Below the pieces are notes generated by a model. It saw nothing but the letters and a program-made list of their open reading frames with translations. It made no database searches and was not told where the DNA came from. Source: Verrucomicrobiales bacterium (lineage in GTDB: Bacteria > Verrucomicrobiota > Verrucomicrobiia > Verrucomicrobiales > DEV007). Taken from it: a DNA stretch of 20,103 bases. Made by a program: the position numbers and the translations under genes. Numbering within the stretch: position 1 is the first letter of the stretch; each line of letters starts with the position of its first letter. Shown in pieces: positions 6,032-12,678 of the stretch. The stretch covers positions 1 to 20,103 of the forward strand of contig JAGNMT010000012.1 of NCBI GenBank assembly GCA_017991025.1, in the 5' to 3' direction.

Positions 6032-7351
6032 ATGCAAATACTCTGTGCCACTGACTTCTCGAAACCTGCGCAGGCGGCCGTTGATGTGGCCGCCAGGCTT
6101 GCCTTCAGGACCAGCCATCCATTGCGCCTGCTTCACTGCGGGCAGGACTTGGTCGTGATGGGCGAATTCCCGATCCCTGAACCAGATGATCGGGAAATTT
6201 CAGCGCAACTCAAGCGTGAGGCGGACAGGTTGCGGGCGACAGGAATTGAAGTAGTTGAGGAATTCAGACGGGGAAATGCGGGTTATGAAATAGTGAAGGC
6301 GGCTTCCCGGGAACCGACGTGGATGATTGTGCTTGGTACAACAGGAAAGGGGCGGGCTGAGCGCTGGTTGATCGGGAGTGTCGCTGAACGCGTGGCTGAG
6401 CGGGCGCCGGTGCCGACGCTGATGGTACGCCAGCCGGCTAATCTAATGGCGTGGCTGGATGAGGGAGTTGAATTGCGGATGCTTTGCGGAATTGATTTTT
6501 CCGGTTCATCGGACGCAGCCGTAATGGCCTCCAAGGCATTAGCTGCGCTTGGGGGAGTCCGGCTTGAAGCGGCCCATGTTCAAACCGGCGAGTTTCAGAG
6601 ACCTGATGGCGAGCAGCAGACGGCGCTGCAGCAGGATGTTTGGGAAAGACTGCACGAACTGCTGGGCGACGTTTCCGCCAATGTTCATGTGTGTCCGTCG
6701 AGCGATCATCCGGCGATTGAATTTTTAAACAAAGGCATTGAACTTGGTGCCGGCTTGATTGTAGTAGGCACCCATCAAAGGCATGGATTGGGCCGGTTAC
6801 GGGGGGCTTCGTTTTCGCGTGCGGTGGTAGGGCATGCATCGACCAACGTGCTGTGTGTGCCTGAGGTTTCGATCGAGAAAGCGCCGTCCGTTCCCGTCAT
6901 TCGGAGGATTCTGGTGCCGACTGACTTCACGCCGCAATGCGAAGAGGCGGTTAGATATGCGAAATCACTGCTGGAGGCAGGCGGAACGATCCACCTGCTG
7001 CACGTCTGTTTTCAACCCGCCAGCGGGATCGACCAGGTTTTTGCCACAGAAGTATACATTGATCACAGCCTGGCGACTGCGAGGTCGAAGGAGAAGGCGG
7101 AAAAGCGGTTAGAGATGATTCGGGCCGACTTCGGTGGGGAGCCCGGTCTCTCCCTCACTTCGGAAGTATGCATTCATCGCCATATTACCTCGGCTATTTG
7201 TGAGACAGCAGAAAGAGTGGGCGCTGATTTGGTCTGCATGGGGACAAAGGGGCACTCGAGAGCCGGCGCTGCTCTTCTTGGATCCACGGTCCAGGCGGTT
7301 CTGGCCCGTAGTCGCAAACCGGTCCTGGTGGTGAAGTCCCCTGTCAGGTAG
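6032..7351 (+). CDS. Triple-domain universal stress protein (UspA family)
   Basis: The 439-residue protein holds three tandem Usp domains (about 1-135, 147-280, 290-439), each opening with a strand and D-F-S/T motif: ILCATDFSKPA, MLCGIDFSGSS and ILVPTDFTPQC. The ATP-binding signature G-x2-G-x9-G-(S/T) is intact in domain 1 (G102, G105, G115-S116) and domain 3 (G404, G407, G417-S418). In domain 2 the second glycine is Gln249 (GTHQRHG), so this domain is probably degenerate for ATP. Most family members have one or two domains and act in the cytoplasm in stress endurance. The frame is open upstream to 5819, but the family start is MQILCATDF, so the ATG at 6032 was chosen; it is preceded by ATCACGATC rather than a Shine-Dalgarno sequence. 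The PCMT gene follows 29 bases later, likely in the same transcript. Confidence 0.9.
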   Translation: MQILCATDFSKPAQAAVDVAARLAFRTSHPLRLLHCGQDLVVMGEFPIPEPDDREISAQLKREADRLRATGIEVVEEFRRGNAGYEIVKAASREPTWMIVLGTTGKGRAERWLIGSVAERVAERAPVPTLMVRQPANLMAWLDEGVELRMLCGIDFSGSSDAAVMASKALAALGGVRLEAAHVQTGEFQRPDGEQQTALQQDVWERLHELLGDVSANVHVCPSSDHPAIEFLNKGIELGAGLIVVGTHQRHGLGRLRGASFSRAVVGHASTNVLCVPEVSIEKAPSVPVIRRILVPTDFTPQCEEAVRYAKSLLEAGGTIHLLHVCFQPASGIDQVFATEVYIDHSLATARSKEKAEKRLEMIRADFGGEPGLSLTSEVCIHRHITSAICETAERVGADLVCMGTKGHSRAGAALLGSTVQAVLARSRKPVLVVKSPVR

Positions 7352-7380
7352 AAAAGAGATAACCCGCCCCCTCCATTCCC

Positions 7381-8124
7381 ATGCGCAGGAAACATCCCGC
7401 CCTCGGCGCGATTCCGAACTTCATGCTGATACTCGCGAGTTGTGCTCCGACAGGCGGAGAGGACAAGCCGTCGCCGGCCCCCGATCCTTACGAGGCGCAG
7501 CGCAGGGAACTCGTGAAATCCTTCGGACGCGGATCCCGGATCCAGATTACCGACAAACGGGTGATCGAGGCCATGCAGGCCACGCCGCGGCATCGTTTTG
7601 TGCCGGAGAAACTACAGGCCTATGCCTATGAGGACCGGCCGCTGCCCATCGGCCACGGCCAGACCATCTCGCAGCCGTCGCTGGTAGCCCTCATGACGCA
7701 GGAGTTGAAGCCGCAGCCGACGGATCGCGTATTGGAGATTGGTACAGGGTCCGGCTATCAGGCAGCAGTGCTGACCGGGCTGGTGGCGGAGGTTTACAGC
7801 ATCGAGATCGTCGAGCCTCTGGCGGAACGTGCCGCAAAGACACTCGCGGAGCTCGGCTACAAGAACGTCCGGACCCGCGCCGGCAACGGATGGCTCGGCT
7901 GGCCCGAGGCAGCGCCCTTCGATGTCATCATCGTCACCTGCGCGCCCGATGCCATTCCGCCCGCGCTGGTGGAACAACTGCGCGAGGGCGGGCGCATGGT
8001 CATCCCCGTCGGTCCCGAGAACCGGGTGCAGGAGCTCTACCTGCTCGAAAAACGCGGCGGCAAGATCGAGCAGCGTTCGATCCTGCCCGTGCGCTTTGTG
8101 CCGATGACGGGAAAAGAGGGTTGA
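7381..8124 (+). CDS. Protein-L-isoaspartate O-methyltransferase with lipoprotein signal
   Basis: Residues about 40-243 are a full PCMT domain: VIEAMQATPRHRFVP, GQTISQPSLVA (the active-site loop with the conserved Ser97), SAM-binding motif VLEIGTGSGYQAAV at 117-130, and the post-motifs IEIVEPLAERA and FDVIIVTCAP. The enzyme methylates L-isoaspartyl residues arising by damage, using S-adenosylmethionine, to start their repair. Unusually the N-terminus MRRKHPALGAIPNFMLILASC looks like a lipoprotein signal with lipobox LASC and Cys21, followed by a Gly/Pro/acidic linker, which predicts export. SAM is not known to be available outside the cytoplasm, so this needs explanation. The gene follows the triple-Usp gene by 29 bases; no Shine-Dalgarno sequence is seen. 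A second PCMT domain lies at 14477. Confidence 0.9.
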   Translation: MRRKHPALGAIPNFMLILASCAPTGGEDKPSPAPDPYEAQRRELVKSFGRGSRIQITDKRVIEAMQATPRHRFVPEKLQAYAYEDRPLPIGHGQTISQPSLVALMTQELKPQPTDRVLEIGTGSGYQAAVLTGLVAEVYSIEIVEPLAERAAKTLAELGYKNVRTRAGNGWLGWPEAAPFDVIIVTCAPDAIPPALVEQLREGGRMVIPVGPENRVQELYLLEKRGGKIEQRSILPVRFVPMTGKEG

Positions 8125-8228
8125 AAAAACGATTTCCAGCATTCTATCAGTTTACAAGGTGAGTCCCTCAGGATCGATAACCCGGTCCGCCAAGACACAG
8201 CTGCGGCACCCTGCGTCCCGTCGGTCTC

Positions 8229-9464
8229 CTAGAGCGGCTCCACCGTCTCCACGATGTGAATGTGGTGGCGTTCGAGCTCGGACATGAACCACCGGTAGTC
8301 ATCACCGTAAATGGCGTCCTCGGGCGGCACGATCCCGCGCACCTTGATCCTGCCCGCCCCGATCATCACGGCACCAATCGCCGCCGGGAAGCCGGTGACT
8401 CGGCCCATGGCGGAGATCCCGGTCACGGGATCAGCCTCGTCCCACATATGGTATGAAACGCGCATGCGTATGCCATCCTTCAGGCCAACGACCGTGTTGT
8501 ACATGACGCATACGTCGGTGTCACCCTCGAGCGAACGCAGCCGCGGCTCTATCGCCGCGAGCAACACGGCGCGCGGCGCGAGGGCTTGCCCATCCACGGA
8601 GACAGGCTCGATGTCAAGCATCCCGCACTCCTTCAGCACATCCACCCCGTCAAAGTGGCCTGGCCAGCGCACTGTCTTTTCCGCGAACGCCTTGAGAGTC
8701 GGTCGAGTGAAGATGAAACTCGGCATGCCCGTCGTGATGGCGCAGTCCAGCCACTCGTCCTTACCCAGTTGGTTGAAGTGGAACCGTTCGCGGGCCGTGA
8801 GCGCGTTCACCTCCTTCACCCGGCCGTCCTCAAGGATGTTGACCTTGTTCATGTATTCACGCAGCACATGGGCAAACGCCCACGTAATCATGTAGCGCAG
8901 CGGGTGCCGTTCGGCGGAGGCCTTCGACGGAATGCCCCCGACACGTGCGACGACCGACTCGGCCATGTCGAGCTTCCGGATACCTTCACCAACGGTGATG
9001 TTGCTGATGCCCGGCGCAAAGCCGAAGCCGTCCAGGATGATGGCACCGTTACGCTCGGCGCGCTCGTTCAGCCACTCACCATAGGCCTCGAGCCGCATAC
9101 CTGCAGGCAGCACGATGTTCTCGGTCTCGTAGATATCGGGCCGCCTGTGGTATTCCTCAAGCATGTCCACCATGCTGAAACCGGTTTCAGCCGCAGCGTC
9201 GATAATGAGGTAGCTGCAGCGCCGGTCGGGCAGGGCGCTGACCCCCACGTCGTAGTTCCGCATCAACAACTGCACCGCCGCACGGTCTTCCACGTCGAGA
9301 ATGTGCAGCACCAGCTTCGGACTCTTCAGCCAGGCCTGCACATTCTCCAGCGCATCTTTGCACCGGGCAGCAAGACCGACCTGCTCGACTTCGTCGCGAC
9401 GGATCAGGTCCCAGGCAACCACTCTTCCCATCTTCCCGTGGCCTCCGAACACGATTACCTTCAT
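8229..9464 (-). CDS. Saccharopine dehydrogenase-like oxidoreductase
   Basis: The 411-residue protein starts MKVIVFGGHGKMGRVVAWDL, a Rossmann NAD(P)-binding glycine motif (GGxGxMG). DVGVSALPDRRCSYLIIDAAAETG and FGFAPGISNI, with the following glycine-rich loop, are typical of the saccharopine dehydrogenase / carboxynorspermidine dehydrogenase-like family. Members form or cleave C-N bonds between an amino acid or amine and a 2-oxo acid or semialdehyde; the substrate cannot be told from the sequence, and no lysine or polyamine gene is nearby. Length is normal. The start has a strong Shine-Dalgarno sequence (AAGGAGG six bases before the ATG), which most other genes here lack. It is convergent with the PCMT gene and is probably transcribed alone. 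Confidence 0.87.
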   Translation of the reverse strand: MKVIVFGGHGKMGRVVAWDLIRRDEVEQVGLAARCKDALENVQAWLKSPKLVLHILDVEDRAAVQLLMRNYDVGVSALPDRRCSYLIIDAAAETGFSMVDMLEEYHRRPDIYETENIVLPAGMRLEAYGEWLNERAERNGAIILDGFGFAPGISNITVGEGIRKLDMAESVVARVGGIPSKASAERHPLRYMITWAFAHVLREYMNKVNILEDGRVKEVNALTARERFHFNQLGKDEWLDCAITTGMPSFIFTRPTLKAFAEKTVRWPGHFDGVDVLKECGMLDIEPVSVDGQALAPRAVLLAAIEPRLRSLEGDTDVCVMYNTVVGLKDGIRMRVSYHMWDEADPVTGISAMGRVTGFPAAIGAVMIGAGRIKVRGIVPPEDAIYGDDYRWFMSELERHHIHIVETVEPL

Positions 9465-9480
9465 GGCCGCCCTCCTTCAT
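9458..9480 (-). promoter_or_regulatory. Strong ribosome-binding site of the saccharopine dehydrogenase-like gene
   Basis: On the minus strand AAGGAGG lies six bases before the ATG at 9464. It is the only canonical Shine-Dalgarno sequence with good spacing that I found in the window, and it fixes the start. Confidence 0.8.
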
Positions 9481-9824
9481 GCGTTTCCGTCACACAACGG
9501 TCGATTTCTCGAAAGAGCAAATAGGGTCTAAATGCAAATAGGGAGTCACGTAACATTTCCTGACCGTTTCCGAATCTCATCCGACCCGGGGACTTCAGTG
9601 GAATGAGAACATTCAAAGCAAAGTGTCGATGGACGATCAAGTGGATCGAATCGGAATGAAGTGTGGATAGCCGGGAGTGGACAATAACCCTAAGAGAAAG
9701 CTGGGTCAAAAGCCTTGAAAAATCGATTTACTGGTAATAGTCCTCCGTTGGGAATAGGGAAGGCACCCTCCCGAGAATCCCCCCGACGGGGTGGAAAAAC
9801 GATCAATCATTGTTGCGAAGCGAC
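9465..9824. other. Intergenic stretch without a convincing gene
   Basis: The 360 bases between the oxidoreductase start and the transpeptidase stop contain no plausible gene. I see one copy of a 39-bp dispersed repeat (9636-9674), a small GAATG-AGAA-CATTC dyad (9601-9614) and a GC-rich CCCC/GGGG stretch near 9780-9792 without a T-run. It should include the oxidoreductase promoter. Confidence 0.6.
9636..9674 (+). repeat. 39-bp dispersed direct repeat, copy 1
   Basis: By hand alignment 31 of 39 bases match, without gaps, to 10673-10711 in the same orientation (both begin ATCAAGTGGA and share TGGATA). Both copies are intergenic and lie on either side of the L,D-transpeptidase gene. Confidence 0.5.
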
Positions 9825-10550
9825 TCATGTTTTCAACACGCGGACGGGGGTTCCTTGATCGATCCATTCGTAGAAGAATTTTGCGGGATTTCCCTCCGTC
9901 AGAGGGAGCCGGATACACCCGTGGGAGGCCGGATAGTCAGGCACGTGACGAAAACCGTGGATGAAGATGTGCCCGTTGATCTGGACGCTCCAGGGCATGG
10001 GAGCGTTGGCGTATCGGGATGAATAATGCATCCGTGCCTTGTAGGGTCCCGCCCGGAATTCACCAGCGGGAGTGGAGCCGCCGCGCCCCGAGCTGATGCG
10101 ACTTTCCAGCACGAGCCGTTGTCCCTGCCATGCCCTGAGTTTCTGGTTCGCGAGATTGACTTCCACCCGCTTTTCACCCGGGAATACGGTGCATTCGTTT
10201 CCGTTGCTTGAGATACGCAATCTGCGGCCGTCTGATTCCCGGAAAAGCGCCGCACCTGCGGAGCCCAGGTCCCCTATGGATACAAGATCGGCTCCGTCCA
10301 GGAGTTTTCGCACGGCGGACGGGGGGATCGGACGATCATTGAAAAAGACGCGCCCGCTTTTTTCATCCCTACGAAACTTCCAATGGAGCAAACCCGCAAT
10401 TTCCGCCGCCGGAAGGTAGAGTTCTCCAGGAGTCAGCGCAAAGGTGATCGCCTCGACTGTGCCCGAGGAGAACGCGTGCTTCGCCGGTCCAAGTGAAAGT
10501 AGCATCACCAATAAACCCAGCGGCACGGGAAACGGCTTCCCGCCTGACAT
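9825..10550 (-). CDS. L,D-transpeptidase (YkuD domain), secreted
   Basis: The 241-residue protein has an N-terminal hydrophobic segment (PVPLGLLVMLLSLGPAKHAFS), probably a signal peptide. An unusual middle region follows (about 35-115, with LPAAEIAGLLHWKFRRDEKSGRVFFN, resembling a copper-amine-oxidase-N-like or similar small domain), then a YkuD catalytic domain (about 128-241). That domain has VNLANQKLRAW, STPAGEF, H198 in IFIHGF and the signature SHGCIRL with nucleophile Cys212. L,D-transpeptidases crosslink peptidoglycan (3-3 links) or anchor proteins to it in the periplasm. The frame is open further upstream to 10661, but the ATG at 10550 places the signal peptide at the N-terminus and has AAGAG about seven bases before it. 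It is divergent from the PocR-type gene. Confidence 0.9.
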   Translation of the reverse strand: MSGGKPFPVPLGLLVMLLSLGPAKHAFSSGTVEAITFALTPGELYLPAAEIAGLLHWKFRRDEKSGRVFFNDRPIPPSAVRKLLDGADLVSIGDLGSAGAALFRESDGRRLRISSNGNECTVFPGEKRVEVNLANQKLRAWQGQRLVLESRISSGRGGSTPAGEFRAGPYKARMHYSSRYANAPMPWSVQINGHIFIHGFRHVPDYPASHGCIRLPLTEGNPAKFFYEWIDQGTPVRVLKT

Positions 10551-10672
10551 CGAACACTCTTGAAAAGTCCTCTTCACCACCGGCAGCCTAGTTCCCGGGC
10601 CGTGCTTTTCAAGGAACATCGCCATGCCGCCGATCATCAGCTCCACGCCAACAGATCTCAAACCTGCTGCAA

Positions 10673-10711
10673 ATCAAGTGGAACGAAGCGGACCGAAACA
10701 TGGATACCCGG
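10673..10711 (+). repeat. 39-bp dispersed direct repeat, copy 2
   Basis: Partner of 9636-9674 with 31 of 39 positions identical. It lies 20 bases before the long inverted repeat at 10732-10758, in the region between the transpeptidase and PocR-type genes. Confidence 0.5.
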
Positions 10712-10731
10712 ACAAAAAGAGCTGCCCCCGT

Positions 10732-10758
10732 GGAGACTACGAAAATTTCGTAGTCTCC
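10732..10758. promoter_or_regulatory. Perfect 13-bp-arm inverted repeat upstream of the PocR-type gene
   Basis: GGAGACTACGAAA (10732-10744) and TTTCGTAGTCTCC (10746-10758) are perfect complements around a single A. As DNA this is a 27-bp near-palindrome suited to a dimeric regulator; as RNA it is a strong stem. Its centre is 95 bases upstream of the start at 10840. No T-run follows. Confidence 0.7.
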
Positions 10759-10770
10759 CTTAGTAGGGAG
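10755..10770 (+). promoter_or_regulatory. Second hairpin overlapping the first
   Basis: CTCCCT (10755-10760) and AGGGAG (10765-10770) form a six-base-pair stem with loop TAGT. Its left arm shares four bases with the right arm of the 13-bp repeat, so the two stems exclude each other in RNA. This is an attenuator-like layout; activity is inferred. Confidence 0.4.
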
Positions 10771-10839
10771 AATGATAGGAAGATCCGATTTCCCGCCTAT
10801 ATACCAAAACCTCAAAATCGATAGTGTGGGGTAGATCGA

Positions 10840-11853
10840 ATGGAAACAACTTCGCCCCCCTGTGATGAGATAATGATTTCCGACGAGTCAGATTGTCTGG
10901 TGCCGGTTTCTACGATCTATGATCGACTCAGGCGTTCGATGGTCTGCCGATTGTATCGACGCACTTTCGAAACATTAACCGGGCTGCCGTTGTCTCTCGA
11001 ATCAATCGAACCCCATGGATCGTCGCTTCAGAGTCTGGACCGGGACCATGAACCGGGAACTCCCTTTTGCAGACTGATGAACCCGGGAAGAACCGCGGTC
11101 TGCGCGCAGTGCCCACTTTCCCATCACCATCCGGAAAACGACGCGGAACGGGAGCATGACACGAGTTCGTCCTGCAAGGTTGGATTGCGGCAGATCGCCG
11201 TGCCTATCCGGTTTCAGAATAGGACTGTTGCCACGCTCCAGACCGGTAGCCTCGCGCTTTCCCGTCCCACGGTTGAAACCTTTTTCACCCAGGCCTCCAG
11301 CGTCTGGATGGTGTGCCAGTCCGCAAAGCTCGAGGCGGCGGCGGAGGCATGGCTGCAGTCCCCGGTCGTTTCCGCGGAAAACTTGGATCGTTACCAGTCA
11401 ATTCTTCAGGTCTTTGCCGATCGACTGAGCTTGAGCATCAACGGGATGCTCCTCGAAGACGACCCCCGGGATCCGGAATGGATGCGCGCCGTCAAGGCGC
11501 GGGAGCGGGAGCGGGCGGATGGAAGCAATTACCGGAGCGATTTTCCACACGATTCGGGTTGGAGTTTCGCATTCGGCCTCGCCGGGAGAATGAGTTTCGG
11601 CGAGTACGCAGATCGTTGCCAGCTGGATAGAGCGTCCCGCCACCTCCTAAATCCCGAGGATTCCCTTGAAAACGTGGCGAGATCTTCGGGATACGACTCG
11701 GTGAAGAGTCTTGAGGATGATTTTCTGAAACTGGTTGGTGAGTCACCTGATAACCATCGGGAGCGTGTCCTCGAATGCGACCGCACGCTGGCGGGAATCT
11801 CCAGCTTCCCTAAGCACCTGCCGGGTTTCGGAAAGTCCATTTCACTCCAGTAG
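10840..11853 (+). CDS. PocR-type sensory regulator with half AraC-type DNA-binding domain
   Basis: The 337-residue protein has a PocR-like ligand-sensing domain (about 60-205). Its cysteine pattern is FC77RLMNPGRTAVC88AQC91, then SC112KVGLRQIAVPI, then VATLQTGSL. PocR domains bind small ligands such as hydrocarbon derivatives, and the cysteines may bind a metal. The C-terminus (about 250-310) matches the second helix-turn-helix of an AraC/XylS domain: EYADRCQLDRASRHLL, SLENVARSSGYDSVKSLEDDF, and VGESPDNHRER. The first helix-turn-helix is not recognisable, since the segment before it (RERERADGSNYRSDFPHDSG) is short and polar, so DNA binding may be weak or need a partner. The start codon has TGGGGTAG upstream at some distance. 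Hsp20 follows in the same direction 45 bases after the stop. Confidence 0.8.
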   Translation: METTSPPCDEIMISDESDCLVPVSTIYDRLRRSMVCRLYRRTFETLTGLPLSLESIEPHGSSLQSLDRDHEPGTPFCRLMNPGRTAVCAQCPLSHHHPENDAEREHDTSSSCKVGLRQIAVPIRFQNRTVATLQTGSLALSRPTVETFFTQASSVWMVCQSAKLEAAAEAWLQSPVVSAENLDRYQSILQVFADRLSLSINGMLLEDDPRDPEWMRAVKARERERADGSNYRSDFPHDSGWSFAFGLAGRMSFGEYADRCQLDRASRHLLNPEDSLENVARSSGYDSVKSLEDDFLKLVGESPDNHRERVLECDRTLAGISSFPKHLPGFGKSISLQ

Positions 11854-11898
11854 TTGGAGAAGAAACAAAACAAACAAAAAACAATAAGTAAACTACTC

Positions 11899-12396
11899 AT
11901 GAACGAACTGGCAAAAATTCCCCGTTGGAATCCCTTCAAAGAGTTTGAAGATCTTCAGAATCAGATGCGGTCACTCTTTGCGCTGACCGGAAACGGCGGG
12001 CCGGGCCTTCTGCCGGGAGGGGATGAATTCGCCGACTGGAGTCCCGCCGTTGATGTCTCGGAAGATGACAAGGAGTACACCATCACGGCGGACCTGCCGA
12101 ATATCGACAAAAAGGACGTCAAAGTGACTCAGGATGACGGAATGTTGACCATTAGCGGCGAGCGACGACGGGAGGCGGAGGAGCGCAAGAAGACCTGGCA
12201 CCGCGTCGAGCGAAGCTATGGAAAGTACGTTCGGAGCTTCCAGTTGCCGGATGAGGTCGATCACAAAAAAATTGATGCGGTCTTTAAAAACGGCGTTCTG
12301 AAAATCTCTCTCCCGAAATCTAAAGAGAAGACTAAGAAGACTAAGAAGACTAAGAAGACGAAGAAACTTTCAGGAACTGAAATCCCCGTTAAATAG
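11899..12396 (+). CDS. Hsp20 small heat-shock protein
   Basis: The 165-residue protein has a normal small heat-shock layout: an N-terminal region with PRWNPFKEFEDLQNQMRSLF, then an alpha-crystallin domain (about 48-145) with WSPAVDVSEDDKEYTITADLPN, the core YGKYVRSFQLPDEVD and the conserved A-x-x-x-NGVL signature (AVFKNGVLKISLPK). It should be a cytoplasmic ATP-independent holdase that binds unfolding proteins. The C-terminal extension is odd: four KKT-type units make a strongly basic tail, then LSGTEIPVK, whose IPV fits the I-x-I/V anchor motif. The frame is open to a TTG at 11854 immediately after the previous stop, but the ATG at 11899 gives the normal family N-terminus. No strong Shine-Dalgarno sequence was found. 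A structured 3' stretch and an intrinsic terminator follow. Confidence 0.95.
   Translation: MNELAKIPRWNPFKEFEDLQNQMRSLFALTGNGGPGLLPGGDEFADWSPAVDVSEDDKEYTITADLPNIDKKDVKVTQDDGMLTISGERRREAEERKKTWHRVERSYGKYVRSFQLPDEVDHKKIDAVFKNGVLKISLPKSKEKTKKTKKTKKTKKLSGTEIPVK
12328..12366 (+). repeat. 9-bp in-frame repeat encoding the lysine-rich Hsp20 tail
   Basis: ACTAAGAAG occurs three times in tandem from 12331, then as ACGAAGAAA, giving TKK repeats. Repeat number could change by slippage without loss of frame. Confidence 0.8.
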
Positions 12397-12429
12397 GCGC
12401 AACTTCTGTCGTTGAGTTGGACATGAGAG

Positions 12430-12486
12430 GCTGCCTCCCGCCCGGGCGCTTAACTCTCCGGGAAATCCCGTCAGCGGCGAGGCAGC
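12430..12486 (+). ncRNA. Structured 3' region after hsp20
   Basis: GCTGCCTC (12430-12437) pairs with GAGGCAGC (12479-12486), and CCGC with GCGG continues the stem past one bulged C, about 12 base pairs in all. Inside lies a second stem, CGGG-AAAT-CCCG (12459-12470). With the terminator about 60 bases further on, this could be a structured mRNA end or a small RNA. No known RNA family was recognised. Confidence 0.35.
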
Positions 12487-12546
12487 GATTCCGCCCCCAT
12501 CCCATCACCATCGCTCCTGCTTCCAAGAAAGCCGTATCAGATGCTG

Positions 12547-12571
12547 GGGAGGGTTAAAGGCCCTCCCTTTT
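12547..12571 (+). terminator. Intrinsic terminator downstream of hsp20
   Basis: GGGAGGG (12547-12553) and CCCTCCC (12561-12567) form a perfect seven-base-pair stem with loop TTAAAGG, followed directly by TTTT. It lies about 150 bases after the hsp20 stop and separates that transcript from the next gene. Confidence 0.65.
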
Positions 12572-12642
12572 CCAACAGGTGCGCTGAGGTCGACTTCAAC
12601 TGGTTCGTCCTGATCGATACCCCAACGTAATTTAAGAACCTT

Positions 12643-12678
12643 ATGAGAACATTTATGAGAACATTTATGAGAACATTT
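12643..12678 (+). repeat. Three perfect 12-bp tandem repeats, each with an ATG
   Basis: ATGAGAACATTT occurs three times without change. All three ATGs are in one frame, so the protein begins MRTFMRTFMRTF if the first is used. Each unit also has GAGAA shortly before the next ATG, which could serve as a weak ribosome-binding site. Confidence 0.95.

Noticed and set aside
5803..6054. Plus-strand frame starting MKELKRVSASF with a signal-like start
   Set aside because: Rich in Ser, His and Arg after the start, no family features, and overlaps the true Usp start; most likely chance.
8586..9524. Plus-strand open frame of 312 residues
   Set aside because: It is antisense to the saccharopine-dehydrogenase-like gene, which has a Rossmann motif and a strong ribosome-binding site; the plus-strand translation has no family features.
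9771..9800. GC-rich hairpin as terminator of the L,D-transpeptidase gene
   Set aside because: On the minus strand no T-run follows the stem, so there is no support for intrinsic termination.
11854..11898. TTG start for hsp20 directly after the previous stop
   Set aside because: The added 15 residues are lysine/glutamine-rich and not part of the family; the ATG at 11899 fits better.
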